Assembly: GCF_026625885.1 (NCBI RefSeq)
Contig: NZ_CP113068.1
Location: 2,976,001-3,040,000 of the forward strand
Source of the DNA: Roseateles sp. SL47
GTDB lineage: Bacteria > Pseudomonadota > Gammaproteobacteria > Burkholderiales > Burkholderiaceae_C
DNA: 64,000 nt
Direction: 5' to 3'
In this document: in pieces, positions 1 to 10,127 of the stretch
How the letters are laid out: every line of letters begins with the position of its first letter
How positions within the stretch are numbered: the stretch's first letter is position 1
The notes under the pieces: model-generated
What the model saw: only the letters and a program-made list of their open reading frames with translations
What the model was told of the DNA's origin: nothing
The model's database searches: none
Made by a program: the position numbers and the translations under genes

Positions 1-1
1 G

Positions 2-151
2 GCCGAAGAAAACTGGAAGTCCAGCAGCGGCGTCAATACCGACGAGGAAGCAATCAGCCTGATGCAGTACCAGCAGATGTATCAGGCCAACATGAAGGTG
101 GTGGCCGTGGCCAACCAGTTGTTTGACAGCACCCTGGCCATGCTGGGTTGA
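2..151 (+). CDS. flgK: Flagellar hook-associated protein 1, C-terminal end (partial)
   Basis: The reading frame enters from outside the window and supplies the last 49 residues, ending in DSTLAMLG. The text EEAISLMQYQQMYQANMKV is the conserved C-terminal D0 helix of FlgK, the first hook-filament junction protein, which is exported by the flagellar type III system. It lies 13 bases before the flgL start, the usual flgK-flgL order. Only the tail is visible, so the rest of the protein cannot be judged. Confidence 0.9.
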   Translation, partial: AEENWKSSSGVNTDEEAISLMQYQQMYQANMKVVAVANQLFDSTLAMLG

Positions 152-164
152 TCAGGAGCCGATC

Positions 165-1049
165 ATGCGCATCGCCAGCAATCAGTACCACACCACCATG
201 AACAGCGCCCTGCAGGCCGCCAATGAAGGCTTGACGCATGTCATGCAGCAGATGGCGTCGGGAAAGCGGGTGCTGAAACCGTCCGACGACAGCATTGCCA
301 CGCTGCGCCTGTCCCGCCTGTCGCGGGAGGAGGCATCGCTGACGCAGTACCGGGACAACATCGGCGCGCTGCAGAGCCGGTTGAAGACCAGCGAAGTGAC
401 CCTGGACAGCATCAAGGACGACCTGCAAGCCACCCGCGACCTGCTGGTGTGGGCCGCCGACGCCGGCAACACCGGCGACGACCTGAATGCCATGTCCGGC
501 TCGATCAAGACCCTGCACGACAGCCTGCTCTACCTCGCCAACAGCAAGAACGCGGAAGGGCGCTACCTGTTTTCCGGTACGGCCAGTGATCAACCCACCG
601 TGGATGCGGCTTATGCGTTTCAGGGAAACACCCAGACGCAGCAGGTCGCCGTGGCCGACAACATGACCGTCTCCGCCAACGTGACGCTGGAGGCCATGGG
701 CGGCTTTTTGCAGCAGCTCAATGCGCTGACCGTCCAGTTGGCCGCCCCCGGGGTGACGGCGGAAGGCGCCCATGCCAACGTTGCCGCGATGATCACGGCG
801 CTGGACCAGACGCTGAATTCGGTGTCCAGCAAGATTGGCCAGTTGGGGGGGCGTCAGAACATTCTGGAGACGCTGGACAGCAACCACGCGTCGGTCAGCC
901 TGTCCAACCAGCAGGCTGCGCTGGACATCGGCCAGATCGACTACGGCGAAGCGGCCACGCGACTGAACAGCTACACCCTGGCGCTGCAGGCGACACAAAA
1001 GGCGTATGCCAAAGTGAGCGCGCTGAGCCTGTTCGACGCCATTTCCTGA
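165..1049 (+). CDS. flgL: Flagellar hook-associated protein 3
   Basis: The product (294 residues) is the second hook-filament junction protein, placed between FlgK and flagellin after export by the flagellar apparatus. The flagellin-like N-terminal D0 helix (MRIASNQYHTTMNSALQ, then MASGKRVLKPSDD) and the matching C-terminal helix (SYTLALQATQKAYAKV) are both present, so it looks complete at typical FlgL length. The ATG at 165 was chosen over a TTG at 123 because CAGGAG lies 6 bases upstream and the conserved N-terminus begins exactly there. It follows flgK closely and is probably co-transcribed with it. Confidence 0.95.
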   Translation: MRIASNQYHTTMNSALQAANEGLTHVMQQMASGKRVLKPSDDSIATLRLSRLSREEASLTQYRDNIGALQSRLKTSEVTLDSIKDDLQATRDLLVWAADAGNTGDDLNAMSGSIKTLHDSLLYLANSKNAEGRYLFSGTASDQPTVDAAYAFQGNTQTQQVAVADNMTVSANVTLEAMGGFLQQLNALTVQLAAPGVTAEGAHANVAAMITALDQTLNSVSSKIGQLGGRQNILETLDSNHASVSLSNQQAALDIGQIDYGEAATRLNSYTLALQATQKAYAKVSALSLFDAIS

Positions 1050-1136
1050 GCCTTCTTGCTCAGCCCTGTCGTTCAGCCTAGTCGCTCCGCCCCGTCGCTC
1101 CGCCCCCACCTTCCGCGCCCTACCTGAGAGCCACCC

Positions 1137-2258
1137 ATGCAGTCCCTGCTCGCACCGGCCACTCCTTCCCCTGCCTCGCGCGCTGCGCTGGGCAGTGGCA
1201 GCGCCCTCGCGCCGAGCGCGGCTGCCGGGCAGGGCGGAGCGTTCAGCCTCTCGGCGCTGGGGGCAGCCTTGGCCGATACCAGCACCGCCTCCCAGGGGCT
1301 GGCGCTGGTCACGGCCGAAGGAGAGGCCGCCCCCACGCTCCGCGCGGACGCGGACCTGCCGCAGGCTCGCCAGCCAGGCCAGCAACAGCGGCTGGGACGC
1401 CTGCAGCAAGGGCTGGACTACCTGGACCGGTTGGCATCCAGCGTCCAGCAGCTCAAAAGTGGGATCAGCGACACCCTGGCTCGGCGCGCCGCACCGTCGG
1501 AGACCCTGAACCAGCAGGTGGACCAGTTGCGCCAACTGTGGGAGCAGCGTCCGCAGGAGGCCGGTGGGCGCGTGGATGCCCAGTTGCAGGCGGCTGACAG
1601 CCCCGACGCCAGCGCCCGCCAGCGCTTCAAGCTGCGAGGGCTGGATCTGGCCGTGTTGCAGCACGGCGGCCGGGAAACGCTGCGGCTGCAATTGCCCGGC
1701 CAAGCCGTGCCGCAAGGAGCGGGCACCAGCGCCAAGCCGGTGCAGTTGTCGGTCACCCTGCAGGGCGAGGGCACACAAGAGCAGTTGCAAGGACTGGCCA
1801 AGGCCCTGGCCCCAGCGGGATTGCAACTGCAAGTGCAGGGACAGGACATCATCTTCCAGGTGTCCGAAGCCCAGTGGCCGGCCCTGCGGGACGGCATGAC
1901 GGTGCGTGGCGAGGGCAAGCGTTTTCCCAGCGGTCAACCGGTTCGGGCGATGCTGGAACCAGCGCCGGAAGCCCTTCAGCCTCAGCGCTGGAACCTGCAG
2001 GACACCAGCGGCCAGCGAGAGGCGCTGGGGCAGTTGCTGCAGGTCCAACCCCGGCTGGCGCAGGCCCGCCTGGTGTTGGGCCAGCAATTGCAGCAGGTCA
2101 GCCGCCCCGGGCTGACCGCCTCCAGCGAGGCCGATGGCCTCGCCAGCGACATCACCGACGCCATGCAGTCCCTGGACTTTCAGTCCCTGGGGGCGCTGCT
2201 GCCCGCCGTGCAAGGGCTGCATCGGCAGCGGGTGCAGCAACTGCTGGCACCACGCTGA
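1137..2258 (+). CDS. Hypothetical Gln/Leu-rich protein next to flgL
   Basis: The 373-residue protein is not recognised. It has no signal peptide or membrane segment. It is rich in Gln, Leu and Ala, with predicted helical stretches (about residues 75-160) and a more globular middle (about 160-280, with RLQLPG and GMTVRGEGKRFPSGQPV). The ATG at 1137 has a GAGAG Shine-Dalgarno-like stretch upstream. It lies 87 bases after flgL on the same strand, so a flagellar role is possible. The composition recalls hook-length or chaperone-type flagellar accessory proteins, but this is only inference from position. The long antisense frame here is taken as a GC artefact. Confidence 0.65.
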   Translation: MQSLLAPATPSPASRAALGSGSALAPSAAAGQGGAFSLSALGAALADTSTASQGLALVTAEGEAAPTLRADADLPQARQPGQQQRLGRLQQGLDYLDRLASSVQQLKSGISDTLARRAAPSETLNQQVDQLRQLWEQRPQEAGGRVDAQLQAADSPDASARQRFKLRGLDLAVLQHGGRETLRLQLPGQAVPQGAGTSAKPVQLSVTLQGEGTQEQLQGLAKALAPAGLQLQVQGQDIIFQVSEAQWPALRDGMTVRGEGKRFPSGQPVRAMLEPAPEALQPQRWNLQDTSGQREALGQLLQVQPRLAQARLVLGQQLQQVSRPGLTASSEADGLASDITDAMQSLDFQSLGALLPAVQGLHRQRVQQLLAPR

Positions 2259-3986
2259 TCACAACTCCTCGACCAGATCGTTGTACTGGTAGGCCGCACA
2301 CAGGGTGTGCCTCACCAGTTGGCTCTTGGAAAACTGCAGGATGAGCTTGGTCAGGAGGGACGATTCATGGCAACTGCCCTGTTCCACGGACCCCACGGAT
2401 TGATCCGAGCCTTTGAGCTTGGCCAGCAGGTCCGAGGTGTTCTGTGAGGGTACCAGGGGGTCCGAGCTGAAGTGATACAGCACCACCTTGGCTTCCGGAA
2501 TGACATAACGCTGGCTGTTGCCCACCGCACTGCCGGAACGCCACAACACTCGCAGGTGGTTGTAGCGACCCGCCTTGAAGTCCTCCAGAAAGCTCGCCTG
2601 GATCCCCCCGCTGGCATCAAAGACCTTTTGCGGGTCGTAGTCCAGCTGCTGGTAGGACTTTAATGCGTCCAGAGAAGACTTCAGGCGCGACGGCACCAGG
2701 TTCAGATTTTCATGCTTGGAATAGGCGTCCCTCGGTTGGCCGGCCAGGGCCAACAAGTTGCTGGTATAGGTGCGGTCCAGATCAAAAGGGCCCGCCAAGG
2801 TGCTCACCAGCTTCACCGGACCCATGGGCGCCAGATAGGGCAGGGCCGCGAAGACCGAGTAGCCGCCTTGGGAACTTCCCACAATTCGAAGATCCTGGCT
2901 GTCGGTGGCACCATATTGCTGGCGCAGGTGGGCCCGAACGGCGCGCAGCATGTCCCGGGTCTGGACGCCAGTATCCCGGGCCACGAGATAGGCCTGCTCC
3001 AGCGAGGCGGTGTCGCCCACGCCGATCAGGTCCGGTGCGATGAAGATGTGGCCCCGGCCCGCAGCCATCAGACCCGGCAGCAGCTCAGCATGGTTGCCGG
3101 ACGAGGGCCCAGGGGTTTCGCTGTCCTGGGCGCCACGCTGGCCGATGAGCATCGGTGTGCGGGAATAGTCCAGCGGGGAACCGTCCGGATGGACCGGCAG
3201 CACCATCAGACCGCTCAGCGTCACCGACCGGCCGTCCGGCAGCGAGCTGGTGTAGGTGATCTTCTGGATGCGCGCAGCGAACTGGGCATTGGGATGGGAG
3301 AAGTTGGGCAGTTCGCTGGACAGCGTCGCTTCAATGGCCTTGGCCACGAGTTCACTGCCGTTGGCCAGCTCCAGCGCCAACGCCGAAATCAGGTCGTTGA
3401 TCTGCGCAGGTTGGAAGGTGGTCAAAGCAGGTAGACCCTTCATGGCGGCCGGAAGATCGGTCACCAAGACGGGTAGGCCCGCTCGACCATTTCCGGTCGT
3501 GAAGTTGAACAGACGTTCGTTCCCCCGGTAGACGCTGTACGTCGAGGCGGCGGACAGGTCGGCCTGCGGTTGCAGGGAGAGGGTGCTCACCGCGCCCCCA
3601 TCGGGATGCGGTGCATCGTTGCTGATCAGCACGGTGGTGGGCACGGTGTTGCCCTCGGCATCGGCCAGGCGGAGATCCGCGCAGGCGCCGGCACTGGGAC
3701 CGGTGGAAATGACGGTCGGTTCGACGTTCACCAGCACATCCGTGGCGCCGGACGCCGGGGTGGCGACCGCCACGGCACAGGGCCGATCGGCTGGCGTGAT
3801 GACATCCACAGTGGTGGGCGGGCCGATGGTGCCTCCGCCCCCGCACGCGGCCAGTACCGCGGCTGCCGTAGCCATCAATGAGGTGTTGATGAGAGTGGAC
3901 ACCGCCGAGGGGCGGGCAGGGGGAAGGCGGTTTTGCGCCGCAGTAGGTGAAAGCACAGCAGTCCTTGAAAGAATGTGGTGCTGCAT
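2259..3986 (-). CDS. Secreted alpha/beta-hydrolase lipoprotein
   Basis: A 575-residue predicted lipoprotein: a signal segment ([11 protein letters not shown]) ends in a lipobox with the lipidated Cys near residue 48, followed by a Gly-rich spacer. The N-terminal third ([17 protein letters not shown]) resembles the Ig-like region found before lipase-type domains. The C-terminal half has an alpha/beta-hydrolase nucleophile elbow, GSSQGG, and a late acid/histidine region ([11 protein letters not shown] and CHESS). It is probably an envelope esterase or lipase of unknown substrate. The ATG at 3986 is preferred to a GTG at 4010. It converges with the gene ending at 2258 with no spare sequence, and is divergent to the gene at 4165. 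Confidence 0.75.
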   Translation of the reverse strand: MQHHILSRTAVLSPTAAQNRLPPARPSAVSTLINTSLMATAAAVLAACGGGGTIGPPTTVDVITPADRPCAVAVATPASGATDVLVNVEPTVISTGPSAGACADLRLADAEGNTVPTTVLISNDAPHPDGGAVSTLSLQPQADLSAASTYSVYRGNERLFNFTTGNGRAGLPVLVTDLPAAMKGLPALTTFQPAQINDLISALALELANGSELVAKAIEATLSSELPNFSHPNAQFAARIQKITYTSSLPDGRSVTLSGLMVLPVHPDGSPLDYSRTPMLIGQRGAQDSETPGPSSGNHAELLPGLMAAGRGHIFIAPDLIGVGDTASLEQAYLVARDTGVQTRDMLRAVRAHLRQQYGATDSQDLRIVGSSQGGYSVFAALPYLAPMGPVKLVSTLAGPFDLDRTYTSNLLALAGQPRDAYSKHENLNLVPSRLKSSLDALKSYQQLDYDPQKVFDASGGIQASFLEDFKAGRYNHLRVLWRSGSAVGNSQRYVIPEAKVVLYHFSSDPLVPSQNTSDLLAKLKGSDQSVGSVEQGSCHESSLLTKLILQFSKSQLVRHTLCAAYQYNDLVEEL

Positions 3987-4164
3987 CGTCTCGGCGAAGT
4001 GCAGGCGCACTCAATGACACATCCGTTTGCACCTGACGCCTGCCATGTGTGTATCGCGGTGAGGGCTGACCCTTTTAAGTGGGTCGCTGGGGGGGCGAGG
4101 ACCTCCCCTAAACAAACGATCCCCAGCGCGGGCGGGCCGCCCGCCTTGGGTAGACTGCGGCCCG

Positions 4165-4950
4165 ATGAATGCGCAGGCTCACTCCCCATTTGCAAGCCCT
4201 GGCCCCAGCTCGAGTTCGGAGCGGGCTTCAGTGTCGGCCACGCCCCGCTATGGCCGTCTGGACGCCCTCCGCGGCGTGGCCATGGTGTGGATGACGATCT
4301 TCCACTTCTGCTTCGATCTGGCCTTTTTCCGTCTGATCCATCAGGACTTCTATCGGGATCCCTTCTGGACCTGGCAACGCACGGCCATCGTCAGCCTGTT
4401 CCTGCTGTGTGCGGGCATGGGGCAGGCCGTGGCGCTGGCTCAGCACCAGAGTGCGGAACGCTTCTGGCGCCGTTGGGGCCAGATCATGGCGTGTGCGCTG
4501 CTGGTGTCGCTGGGCTCGTGGTGGATGTTTCCGCGGTCCTTCATCAGTTTTGGGGTGCTGCACGGCATGGCCCTGATGCTGATCCTGGTGCGCTTTGGTT
4601 TCGCGCGGCTGTCGGGACGCTGGCTGGTGTTGTTAGGGCTGGTGGCGGTGCTGCTGCCGTTGTGGATCGCCCATCCCTTCTTCGACACCCGCACCACCAA
4701 TTGGGTGGGGCTGGTCACCCACAAGCCGCTGACCGAAGACTACGTGCCGGTGCTGCCCTGGCTGGGGCCGATGCTGTGGGGGTGCGCGCTGATGCGGGTG
4801 CGCAGGGTGCAGGACCTGCTGCAACGACCGCTCCCCCGGGTGCTCCAGCCGCTGGGCGTGCTGGGGCAGTGGTCCTTGTCCTACTACATGCTGCACCAGC
4901 CGGTGCTGATTGGTGCGCTGATGGGCGCCCAGGCGCTCGGCTGGTTCTGA
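4165..4950 (+). CDS. DUF1624 (heparan-alpha-glucosaminide acetyltransferase-like) membrane protein
   Basis: The 261-residue inner-membrane protein has about seven hydrophobic segments. The family signature is [20 protein letters not shown] near residues 28-47, with FGVLHGMAL in the middle and [10 protein letters not shown] at the end. These match the DUF1624 group, related to heparan-alpha-glucosaminide N-acetyltransferases and thought to move acyl groups across the membrane. The substrate is unknown. It is followed after 26 bases by rlmB on the same strand. Confidence 0.85.
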   Translation: MNAQAHSPFASPGPSSSSERASVSATPRYGRLDALRGVAMVWMTIFHFCFDLAFFRLIHQDFYRDPFWTWQRTAIVSLFLLCAGMGQAVALAQHQSAERFWRRWGQIMACALLVSLGSWWMFPRSFISFGVLHGMALMLILVRFGFARLSGRWLVLLGLVAVLLPLWIAHPFFDTRTTNWVGLVTHKPLTEDYVPVLPWLGPMLWGCALMRVRRVQDLLQRPLPRVLQPLGVLGQWSLSYYMLHQPVLIGALMGAQALGWF

Positions 4951-4976
4951 GCGCCGGAGCGGCGACAATCGGGCCC

Positions 4977-5765
4977 ATGAGCGCATCCAGAACATCCAAG
5001 GCCGGTGGCGACGACGCCGCTGTGGCCGGCGGCAAGACCCAGATCCTGTTCGGCTTCCATGCCATCACCGTCCGTCTGAAGACGGCACCGGCGTCGGTGC
5101 AGGAGATCCTTTTTGACGCCACCCGCAAAGACCAGCGCATGCGCGGCTTTCTCGAGAAGGCTGCGGCGGCGGGGGCGCGGCTGGTGGACAGTGACGACGA
5201 ACGTCTGCTGAAGCTGTGTGGCACCCATCGCCATCAGGGCGTGGTGGCCCGGGTGAAGCCGGTGGCCCAGCATCATTCGCTGGACGACGTGCTGGACGAG
5301 GTTGAAGGGCCGCCGCTGCTGCTGGTGCTGGACGGCGTCACCGATCCGCACAATCTGGGGGCCTGCCTGCGGGTGGCCGACGGCGCGGGTGCCCATGCGG
5401 TGGTGGCGCCGAAGGACCATGCGGTCGGCCTGAATGCCACCGTGGCCAAGGTGGCCAGCGGCGCCGCCGAAACCGTCCCCTACCTGATGGTGACCAACCT
5501 GGCCCGCGCCCTGAACGAACTCAAGGAACGTGACATCTGGGTGGTAGGCACTTCGGATCAGGCTGAAAAGACGCTGTATGACCTGGACCTGACGGGCCCG
5601 GTGGCGCTGGTGCTTGGGGCGGAAGGCCCCGGCATGCGGCTGTTGACGGCCAAGACCTGCGACGAGCTGGTGCGCATCCCGATGCAGGGCGCCGTGGAAA
5701 GCCTGAATGTCTCGGTGGCCGCAGGCGTCTGCCTGTACGAAGCGCTGCGCCAGCGCAAGCCCTGA
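4977..5765 (+). CDS. rlmB: 23S rRNA (guanosine-2251-2'-O)-methyltransferase RlmB
   Basis: The 262-residue SpoU/TrmH-family enzyme methylates the 2'-OH of G2251 in 23S rRNA using S-adenosylmethionine. An N-terminal substrate-binding domain ([12 protein letters not shown]) precedes the knotted SPOUT domain, whose motifs are visible: [15 protein letters not shown] (motif 1), [10 protein letters not shown] (motif 2) and [17 protein letters not shown] (motif 3). The frame is open far upstream, but the conserved N-terminus fits the ATG at 4977. The length is normal for RlmB. Confidence 0.93.
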   Translation: MSASRTSKAGGDDAAVAGGKTQILFGFHAITVRLKTAPASVQEILFDATRKDQRMRGFLEKAAAAGARLVDSDDERLLKLCGTHRHQGVVARVKPVAQHHSLDDVLDEVEGPPLLLVLDGVTDPHNLGACLRVADGAGAHAVVAPKDHAVGLNATVAKVASGAAETVPYLMVTNLARALNELKERDIWVVGTSDQAEKTLYDLDLTGPVALVLGAEGPGMRLLTAKTCDELVRIPMQGAVESLNVSVAAGVCLYEALRQRKP

Positions 5766-5785
5766 GCCCCAACGCCGAGCCCCAG

Positions 5786-5826
5786 CCCCCGCAGCGTGCC
5801 CGGATGGGCACGATCTTTGCGGGGGG
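5786..5826. promoter_or_regulatory. Two-tier inverted repeat before upp
   Basis: An outer stem CCCCCGCA (5786-5793) / TGCGGGGG (5818-5825) encloses a perfect inner hairpin GTGCCC-GGAT-GGGCAC (5796-5811). It ends at a GATAAT box (5826-5831) that could be the upp -10 element. There is no T-tract, so it is not a simple terminator. It could end rlmB transcripts weakly or act in upp control. The function is inferred. Confidence 0.4.
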
Positions 5827-5861
5827 ATAATCTGTCCATTTCGTCCCCATAGTGATCCGTC

Positions 5862-6491
5862 ATGTCCGTCATTGAAGTCAAACATCCCCTGGTCAAGCAC
5901 AAGATCGGCTTGATGCGGGAAGCTGACATGTCCACCAAGAAGTTCCGGGAACTGACCGGCGAGGTGGCCCGCCTGCTGGCCTATGAGGCCACGGCCGACT
6001 TCCCGCTGGAGAAGACAAGCATTGACGGCTGGTGCGGCCCGGTGGAGGTGGACCAGATCGCGGGGCGCAAGGTCACGGTGGTGCCCATCCTGCGCGCAGG
6101 CCTGGGCATGCTGGATGGTGTGCTGGACATGATGCCCAACGCCAAGGTCAGCGTGGTGGGCCTGGCGCGGGACCATGAAACCCTGCAGCCGGTGAACTAC
6201 TTCGAGAAGTTTGTGGGCAAGCTGGAATCGCGCACCGCGCTGATCGTGGACCCGATGCTGGCGACCGCCGGCTCGATGATCGCCACGGTGGACCTGCTCA
6301 AAAAGCGCGGCTGCCAGGACATCCGCGCCCTGGTGCTGGTGGCGGCACCGGAGGGCGTGGCGGCGCTGGAAAAGGCGCATCCGGACGTGCGCTGCTGGAC
6401 GGCCGCCATCGATTCCCACTTGAACGAACAGGGCTACATCATCCCGGGCCTGGGTGATGCGGGTGACAAGATCTTCGGCACCAAGGAATGA
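5862..6491 (+). CDS. upp: Uracil phosphoribosyltransferase
   Basis: This 209-residue enzyme makes UMP from uracil and PRPP in the pyrimidine salvage pathway. The N-terminus ([15 protein letters not shown]) and the PRPP-binding loop [21 protein letters not shown] (starting near residue 130) are the standard Upp motifs. The uracil-binding C-terminus [17 protein letters not shown] is also present. Length and ends are typical. A folded inverted repeat and a GATAAT box precede the gene, and a decamer repeat array and a hairpin terminator follow it. Confidence 0.97.
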   Translation: MSVIEVKHPLVKHKIGLMREADMSTKKFRELTGEVARLLAYEATADFPLEKTSIDGWCGPVEVDQIAGRKVTVVPILRAGLGMLDGVLDMMPNAKVSVVGLARDHETLQPVNYFEKFVGKLESRTALIVDPMLATAGSMIATVDLLKKRGCQDIRALVLVAAPEGVAALEKAHPDVRCWTAAIDSHLNEQGYIIPGLGDAGDKIFGTKE

Positions 6492-6540
6492 GTTGACGAT
6501 GCGCTGGGTGGCTTGGCATGGCCGGGCTAAATCCGATAGG

Positions 6541-6600
6541 GGCCGATAAAGCCCAGCAAAGCCGGATAAAGCCGGATAAAGCCGGATAAAGCCCGGTAAA
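6541..6600. repeat. Six tandem 10-bp repeats
   Basis: The 60 bases form exactly six decamers of consensus GCCGGATAAA. The three central copies (6561-6590) are identical and the outer ones carry one to three changes. The period is close to one helical turn. The array lies 49 bases after upp and just before a terminator hairpin. No function is known. Confidence 0.85.
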
Positions 6601-6616
6601 AAAGAACAAGACCCCG

Positions 6617-6650
6617 CAAAAAAGCCTGCCTTTGCAGGCTTTTTGCTTTT
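6617..6650 (+). terminator. Rho-independent terminator after upp
   Basis: The stem AAAGCCTGC / GCAGGCTTT encloses a CTTT loop and is followed by TTTGCTTTT. It is A-rich on the 5' side as well, so it may work in both directions. Confidence 0.85.
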
Positions 6651-6692
6651 GGGGCTTCCCCGCCCGTCTGCACGCGAGTAGGCTTCGGGCGC

Positions 6693-7529
6693 ATGTCATC
6701 GATTCGCCACAATCTTCCTGTAATGCAGGCTGAGGCCGATGTGATGCTGCTGGCCTGGTGGCGCGCGCTGCGCGTTCTGGCGGTGCTCAACATCGGCTTA
6801 TGGCTGTTGGTGCTCAAGCTCGGGCCGGCCCGCGGGTTTGACGCGAGCCTGCATCTGGGCCTGTCCGGCGTCTATGTCCTGGTCTGCGCCTACCGGTCTG
6901 TGTTTCCCCGGGTGGATCTGGAGCGGCTGGTGGTGGTGGACACGCGCTTGTCCAGCATCTTCCTGGGCCGCAGTGCCGCCACGGTGGCGGAGATCTGCTT
7001 TGCCCTGCAACTGGGGTTGATCGTCCATCAACTGGCTGGCCACGCTGGCATGCCAGCGGTGCAAAAGGCCGCGTGGTCCATTCCGATCTTCATGGTGGTG
7101 GCCCAGGCTTTTTGCTGGCACAGCGTGCTCACGCTGAATCACATCACGCAGGCGGTGGAGTCCTCGCTGTGGGCGGCGGGCTTTTCCTGGATGGCCTTGC
7201 TGCTGGGGGTCATTGCGCTGGGCAGCAGTGGCTGGGTGCAAGCCTTGTCCCTGTTTGGCATGGTGGCCGCAGGAGGCTTCGTGACCTATGTGCTGAGGGT
7301 GGACGTGCCGATGTATTGGCGCCGCTACCGCCAGGGGCGGGCGCAGGGGCTGGTCTATATGCGGCTCCATCAGGGGGCTCGTGACGCCTGGGAGCGGCGC
7401 GTGCATAGCGGCCGCTGGGAGGCCTGGAAGGCCGACGCCTTGTGGCTGACCCCTTACTTCAGCGTCGGTGTCTGGATCAGCATTGCGATGGCGTGTGTGC
7501 CTGGGCTGCCGGAGACATTGCAGCGCTGA
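6693..7529 (+). CDS. Hypothetical multi-pass membrane protein
   Basis: The family is not recognised. The 278 residues hold roughly seven hydrophobic segments, for example ALRVLAVLNIGLWLLVLKL near 27-45, WSIPIFMVVAQAFCWHSVL, WMALLLGVIALGSSG, and a last one at SVGVWISIAMACV. A charged cytosolic loop rich in Arg and Tyr lies near residues 205-255. It is likely an inner-membrane protein of unknown role. It follows a terminator and so should have its own promoter. Confidence 0.65.
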   Translation: MSSIRHNLPVMQAEADVMLLAWWRALRVLAVLNIGLWLLVLKLGPARGFDASLHLGLSGVYVLVCAYRSVFPRVDLERLVVVDTRLSSIFLGRSAATVAEICFALQLGLIVHQLAGHAGMPAVQKAAWSIPIFMVVAQAFCWHSVLTLNHITQAVESSLWAAGFSWMALLLGVIALGSSGWVQALSLFGMVAAGGFVTYVLRVDVPMYWRRYRQGRAQGLVYMRLHQGARDAWERRVHSGRWEAWKADALWLTPYFSVGVWISIAMACVPGLPETLQR

Positions 7530-7702
7530 GCGGTTGGCCCAAACCTGCACTACCGGAACAACCGTTCTTCATCGGGGTGAAGCTGCCTCGGCGGTGTCTT
7601 GTGCCCAGGGCGGGTTGGGGATATGGTCGCGCCTTCGCTCGAACGCTGCCTGACAAGCCCGCAGCTCCGTTTGCTCTCTGGCCCGGAGAACCTCCAACCC
7701 AC

Positions 7703-8350
7703 ATGTACATCCCCGCCCCTTACGCCGAGTCCCGCACTGAAGAACTGCACCGCATGATCCGCGAGCATTCGCTCGGCATGCTGGTGACCCATGGCCCTGC
7801 GGGTCTCGACGCCAATCACATCCCCTTCCTGCTGGACACCAGCGCTGAAACAGGTCCGCGGCTGCTGGCCCACGTGGCGCGCGCCAACCCGGTGTGGCAG
7901 ATGGGTGCCGCTGGCTCGGGCGGCACCGACGGTACCGAGGTGATGGTGGTGTTTCGCGGCCCCAGTGCCTACATCTCGCCCAACTGGTACCCGGGCAAAC
8001 ACGAGACGCATCGGCGGGTGCCCACCTGGAACTACGAGGTGGTGCATGCCCACGGCCGGATGCGGATGCGCGACGACGAAAAATTCGTCCGGGGCGTCAT
8101 TGCCCGGTTGACCCGCCAGCATGAAGCCTCCCAACCCGAGCCCTGGAAGATGGGCGACGCGCCGCCGGATTACATCGCAGAGTTGATGGCCCACATCGTG
8201 GGCATCGAGATCCAGGTGGAACGCCTGGAAGGCAAGCGCAAGCTCAACCAGCACCATTCTGCTGAGGACCGCCAAGGCGCGATCGAGGGGCTGGAGGCTT
8301 CCGGCTCCGCCGCGCTCGCCCAGGCCATGAAGGCTGCCGCCGGCTCATGA
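7703..8350 (+). CDS. PaiB-family FMN-binding transcriptional regulator
   Basis: The 215-residue protein matches the PaiB group (FMN-binding split-barrel proteins related to Bacillus PaiB, a negative regulator). The N-terminus MYIPAPYAESRTEELHRMI, the motif FRGPSAYISPNWYPGKHETH in the middle and VPTWNYEVVHAHG are characteristic. The upstream frame stays open, but the conserved start fits the ATG at 7703. The partner gene paiA is not seen next to it, and the regulated target cannot be told from the sequence. Confidence 0.88.
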   Translation: MYIPAPYAESRTEELHRMIREHSLGMLVTHGPAGLDANHIPFLLDTSAETGPRLLAHVARANPVWQMGAAGSGGTDGTEVMVVFRGPSAYISPNWYPGKHETHRRVPTWNYEVVHAHGRMRMRDDEKFVRGVIARLTRQHEASQPEPWKMGDAPPDYIAELMAHIVGIEIQVERLEGKRKLNQHHSAEDRQGAIEGLEASGSAALAQAMKAAAGS

Positions 8351-8383
8351 AAAAACACCCCGGAGACTGCCGTCCCCGGGGTG
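8349..8383 (-). terminator. Terminator between the paiB-like gene and the chemoreceptor
   Basis: The stem CACCCCGG (8356-8363) / CCGGGGTG (8376-8383) is followed on the minus strand by six T residues. It therefore terminates the minus-strand chemoreceptor gene, and it may also slow plus-strand transcription. Confidence 0.8.
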
Positions 8384-8398
8384 CTCATGACAATCCGT

Positions 8399-9940
8399 TC
8401 AGTTCAGCTTGAAGCTCGACACCGCTTCCACCAGCTGCGCGGACTGATCCCGCAGGCTTTCCGCCGCAGCGGCGGATTGTTCCACCAGCGCGGCATTCTG
8501 CTGCGTCATCTGATCCAGTTGCGTCACGGCCTGGCCAATCTCGCCCAGGGTCAGCGCCTGCGAAGCGCTGGACGAGGAGATCTCGCCAATGATGCGGGTG
8601 ACGCGTTGCACGCTGGCCACCACATCCCGCATGGTGTTGCCAGTTTCGCCGACCAGACGGCTGCCACCATCCACACGTTCCACCGAGGCAGAGATCAGCG
8701 ACTTGATCTCCTTCGCCGCTTCCGCGCTGCGCTGTGCCAGCGAGCGCACTTCACCGGCCACCACGGCAAAACCACGGCCCTGTTCGCCGGCACGGGCGGC
8801 TTCCACCGCCGCATTCAGCGCCAGGATGTTGGTCTGGAAGGCAATGCCGTCAATCACGCCGATGATGTCGGCAATCTTGTTGGACGACTGCTGGATGTCG
8901 TTCATCGTGCTGATGACCTGATCCACCATCGCGCCGCCACGGCCAGCCACATCCGAGGCCGTCTTGGCCAGGCTGTCCGCTTCACGGGCGGCTTCGGCAT
9001 TCAGCTTCACGCCTTCGCTCAATTGGGCCATGGCTGCACCGGTCTCCTCCAGGCTGCTGGCGGCCTGCTCCGTCCGATTGGACAGGTCGGCATTGCCGGA
9101 GGCGATTTCGCTGGAGGCGTGGCGCACCTGGTCGGCGGCGGAACGCACCCCGGCAATGGTGGCGGCCAACCGTTCCTGCATGTCCTGCAGCGAGCGATTC
9201 AGCTGAGCCACCTCGTCGGAGCCCTCCGCACGGTGGGTCTTGCGCAGGTCCCCTTCGGCAATCGCCTGGCTGAGGGCTTGTGCCTGGTTGAGCGGCTCGG
9301 TCACCGAGCGGGTAATGACCAGCGCCACGATCACACCCAGCACACTGGCCACCGACATCAGCACAATCACCAGCAACTTGGTCGATTGCGCCTCTTCCTG
9401 AGCCTCCACCCGTGCGGCGTGTAGCAGCTTGCGGGTGTGCTCGGCAAAGACGTCAATGCTCTCCAGGTAGGCATTCATGGCCGGGATGAGCTTTGTCGCT
9501 GCGCCGGCCTTGATGTCATTGCCGGCGGCCTTCTCCTTGACCAGCACGTCGCGTGCGTCCTGATAGGCCTTACGGGCTTCACCAATCTTGTCGATCAGCC
9601 GGGCGGCTTCCGGTTCCTTGATGCTTTCATCCAGCTCCTTCTGCACCTGGTCGATGCGAGCCGACAGCTCTTTGGAACGCGCGGTGAAAGCCTTCACGAA
9701 AGTCTCATCGTCCATCACCATCTGCACGATGCGGCGCTGGATATTGCCTTCGGTCATGCCCGCCCACTGGCGCGAAAGCTCCAGCGTGCGCATGTCCACT
9801 TCCACCAGACGCTCAATGCGCTGGTGCAGCATGGACACCCGCAACACCCCCACCGTGGAGGCCACCGCCATCAGGACGATCACCAGTGCAAAACCCGTCA
9901 GCACACGGCTGCGGAGACGCCATTCATTGAGCTTCAACAT
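8399..9940 (-). CDS. Methyl-accepting chemotaxis protein
   Basis: The 513-residue receptor has transmembrane helix 1 near residues 12-32 and a periplasmic helical-bundle sensor domain (about 35-188). Transmembrane helix 2 is near 189-210, followed by HAMP (about 211-265) and a long cytoplasmic signalling coiled coil. The hairpin tip that contacts CheA and CheW is clear ([20 protein letters not shown]). There is no C-terminal CheR-binding pentapeptide. AAGGA lies 6 bases before the ATG. The ligand is unknown. No che genes are adjacent, so it is an orphan receptor, though flagellar genes lie 8 kb away. Confidence 0.93.
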   Translation of the reverse strand: MLKLNEWRLRSRVLTGFALVIVLMAVASTVGVLRVSMLHQRIERLVEVDMRTLELSRQWAGMTEGNIQRRIVQMVMDDETFVKAFTARSKELSARIDQVQKELDESIKEPEAARLIDKIGEARKAYQDARDVLVKEKAAGNDIKAGAATKLIPAMNAYLESIDVFAEHTRKLLHAARVEAQEEAQSTKLLVIVLMSVASVLGVIVALVITRSVTEPLNQAQALSQAIAEGDLRKTHRAEGSDEVAQLNRSLQDMQERLAATIAGVRSAADQVRHASSEIASGNADLSNRTEQAASSLEETGAAMAQLSEGVKLNAEAAREADSLAKTASDVAGRGGAMVDQVISTMNDIQQSSNKIADIIGVIDGIAFQTNILALNAAVEAARAGEQGRGFAVVAGEVRSLAQRSAEAAKEIKSLISASVERVDGGSRLVGETGNTMRDVVASVQRVTRIIGEISSSSASQALTLGEIGQAVTQLDQMTQQNAALVEQSAAAAESLRDQSAQLVEAVSSFKLN

Positions 9941-10127
9941 GCTGTTCCTTCTTGTATGGACTCACTCGGTCCAAAGTCTCCCCCGCAATGCTGAGGCTTT
10001 CCGGCCTTCGGTGATAGATGTCAGCCCGGACGCTTTGTGAATTGCGACGCGCTAGAGCCCGGCTGCCGCCGGAGGGTCATTGAAGGTGTTTCTTTTTCAC
10101 GTCGATATCCGAACAATGTCGGCAGCA

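Noticed and set aside
6541..6600. CRISPR or transposon end
   Set aside because: Ten-base perfect tandem units without spacers, inverted ends or a transposase.
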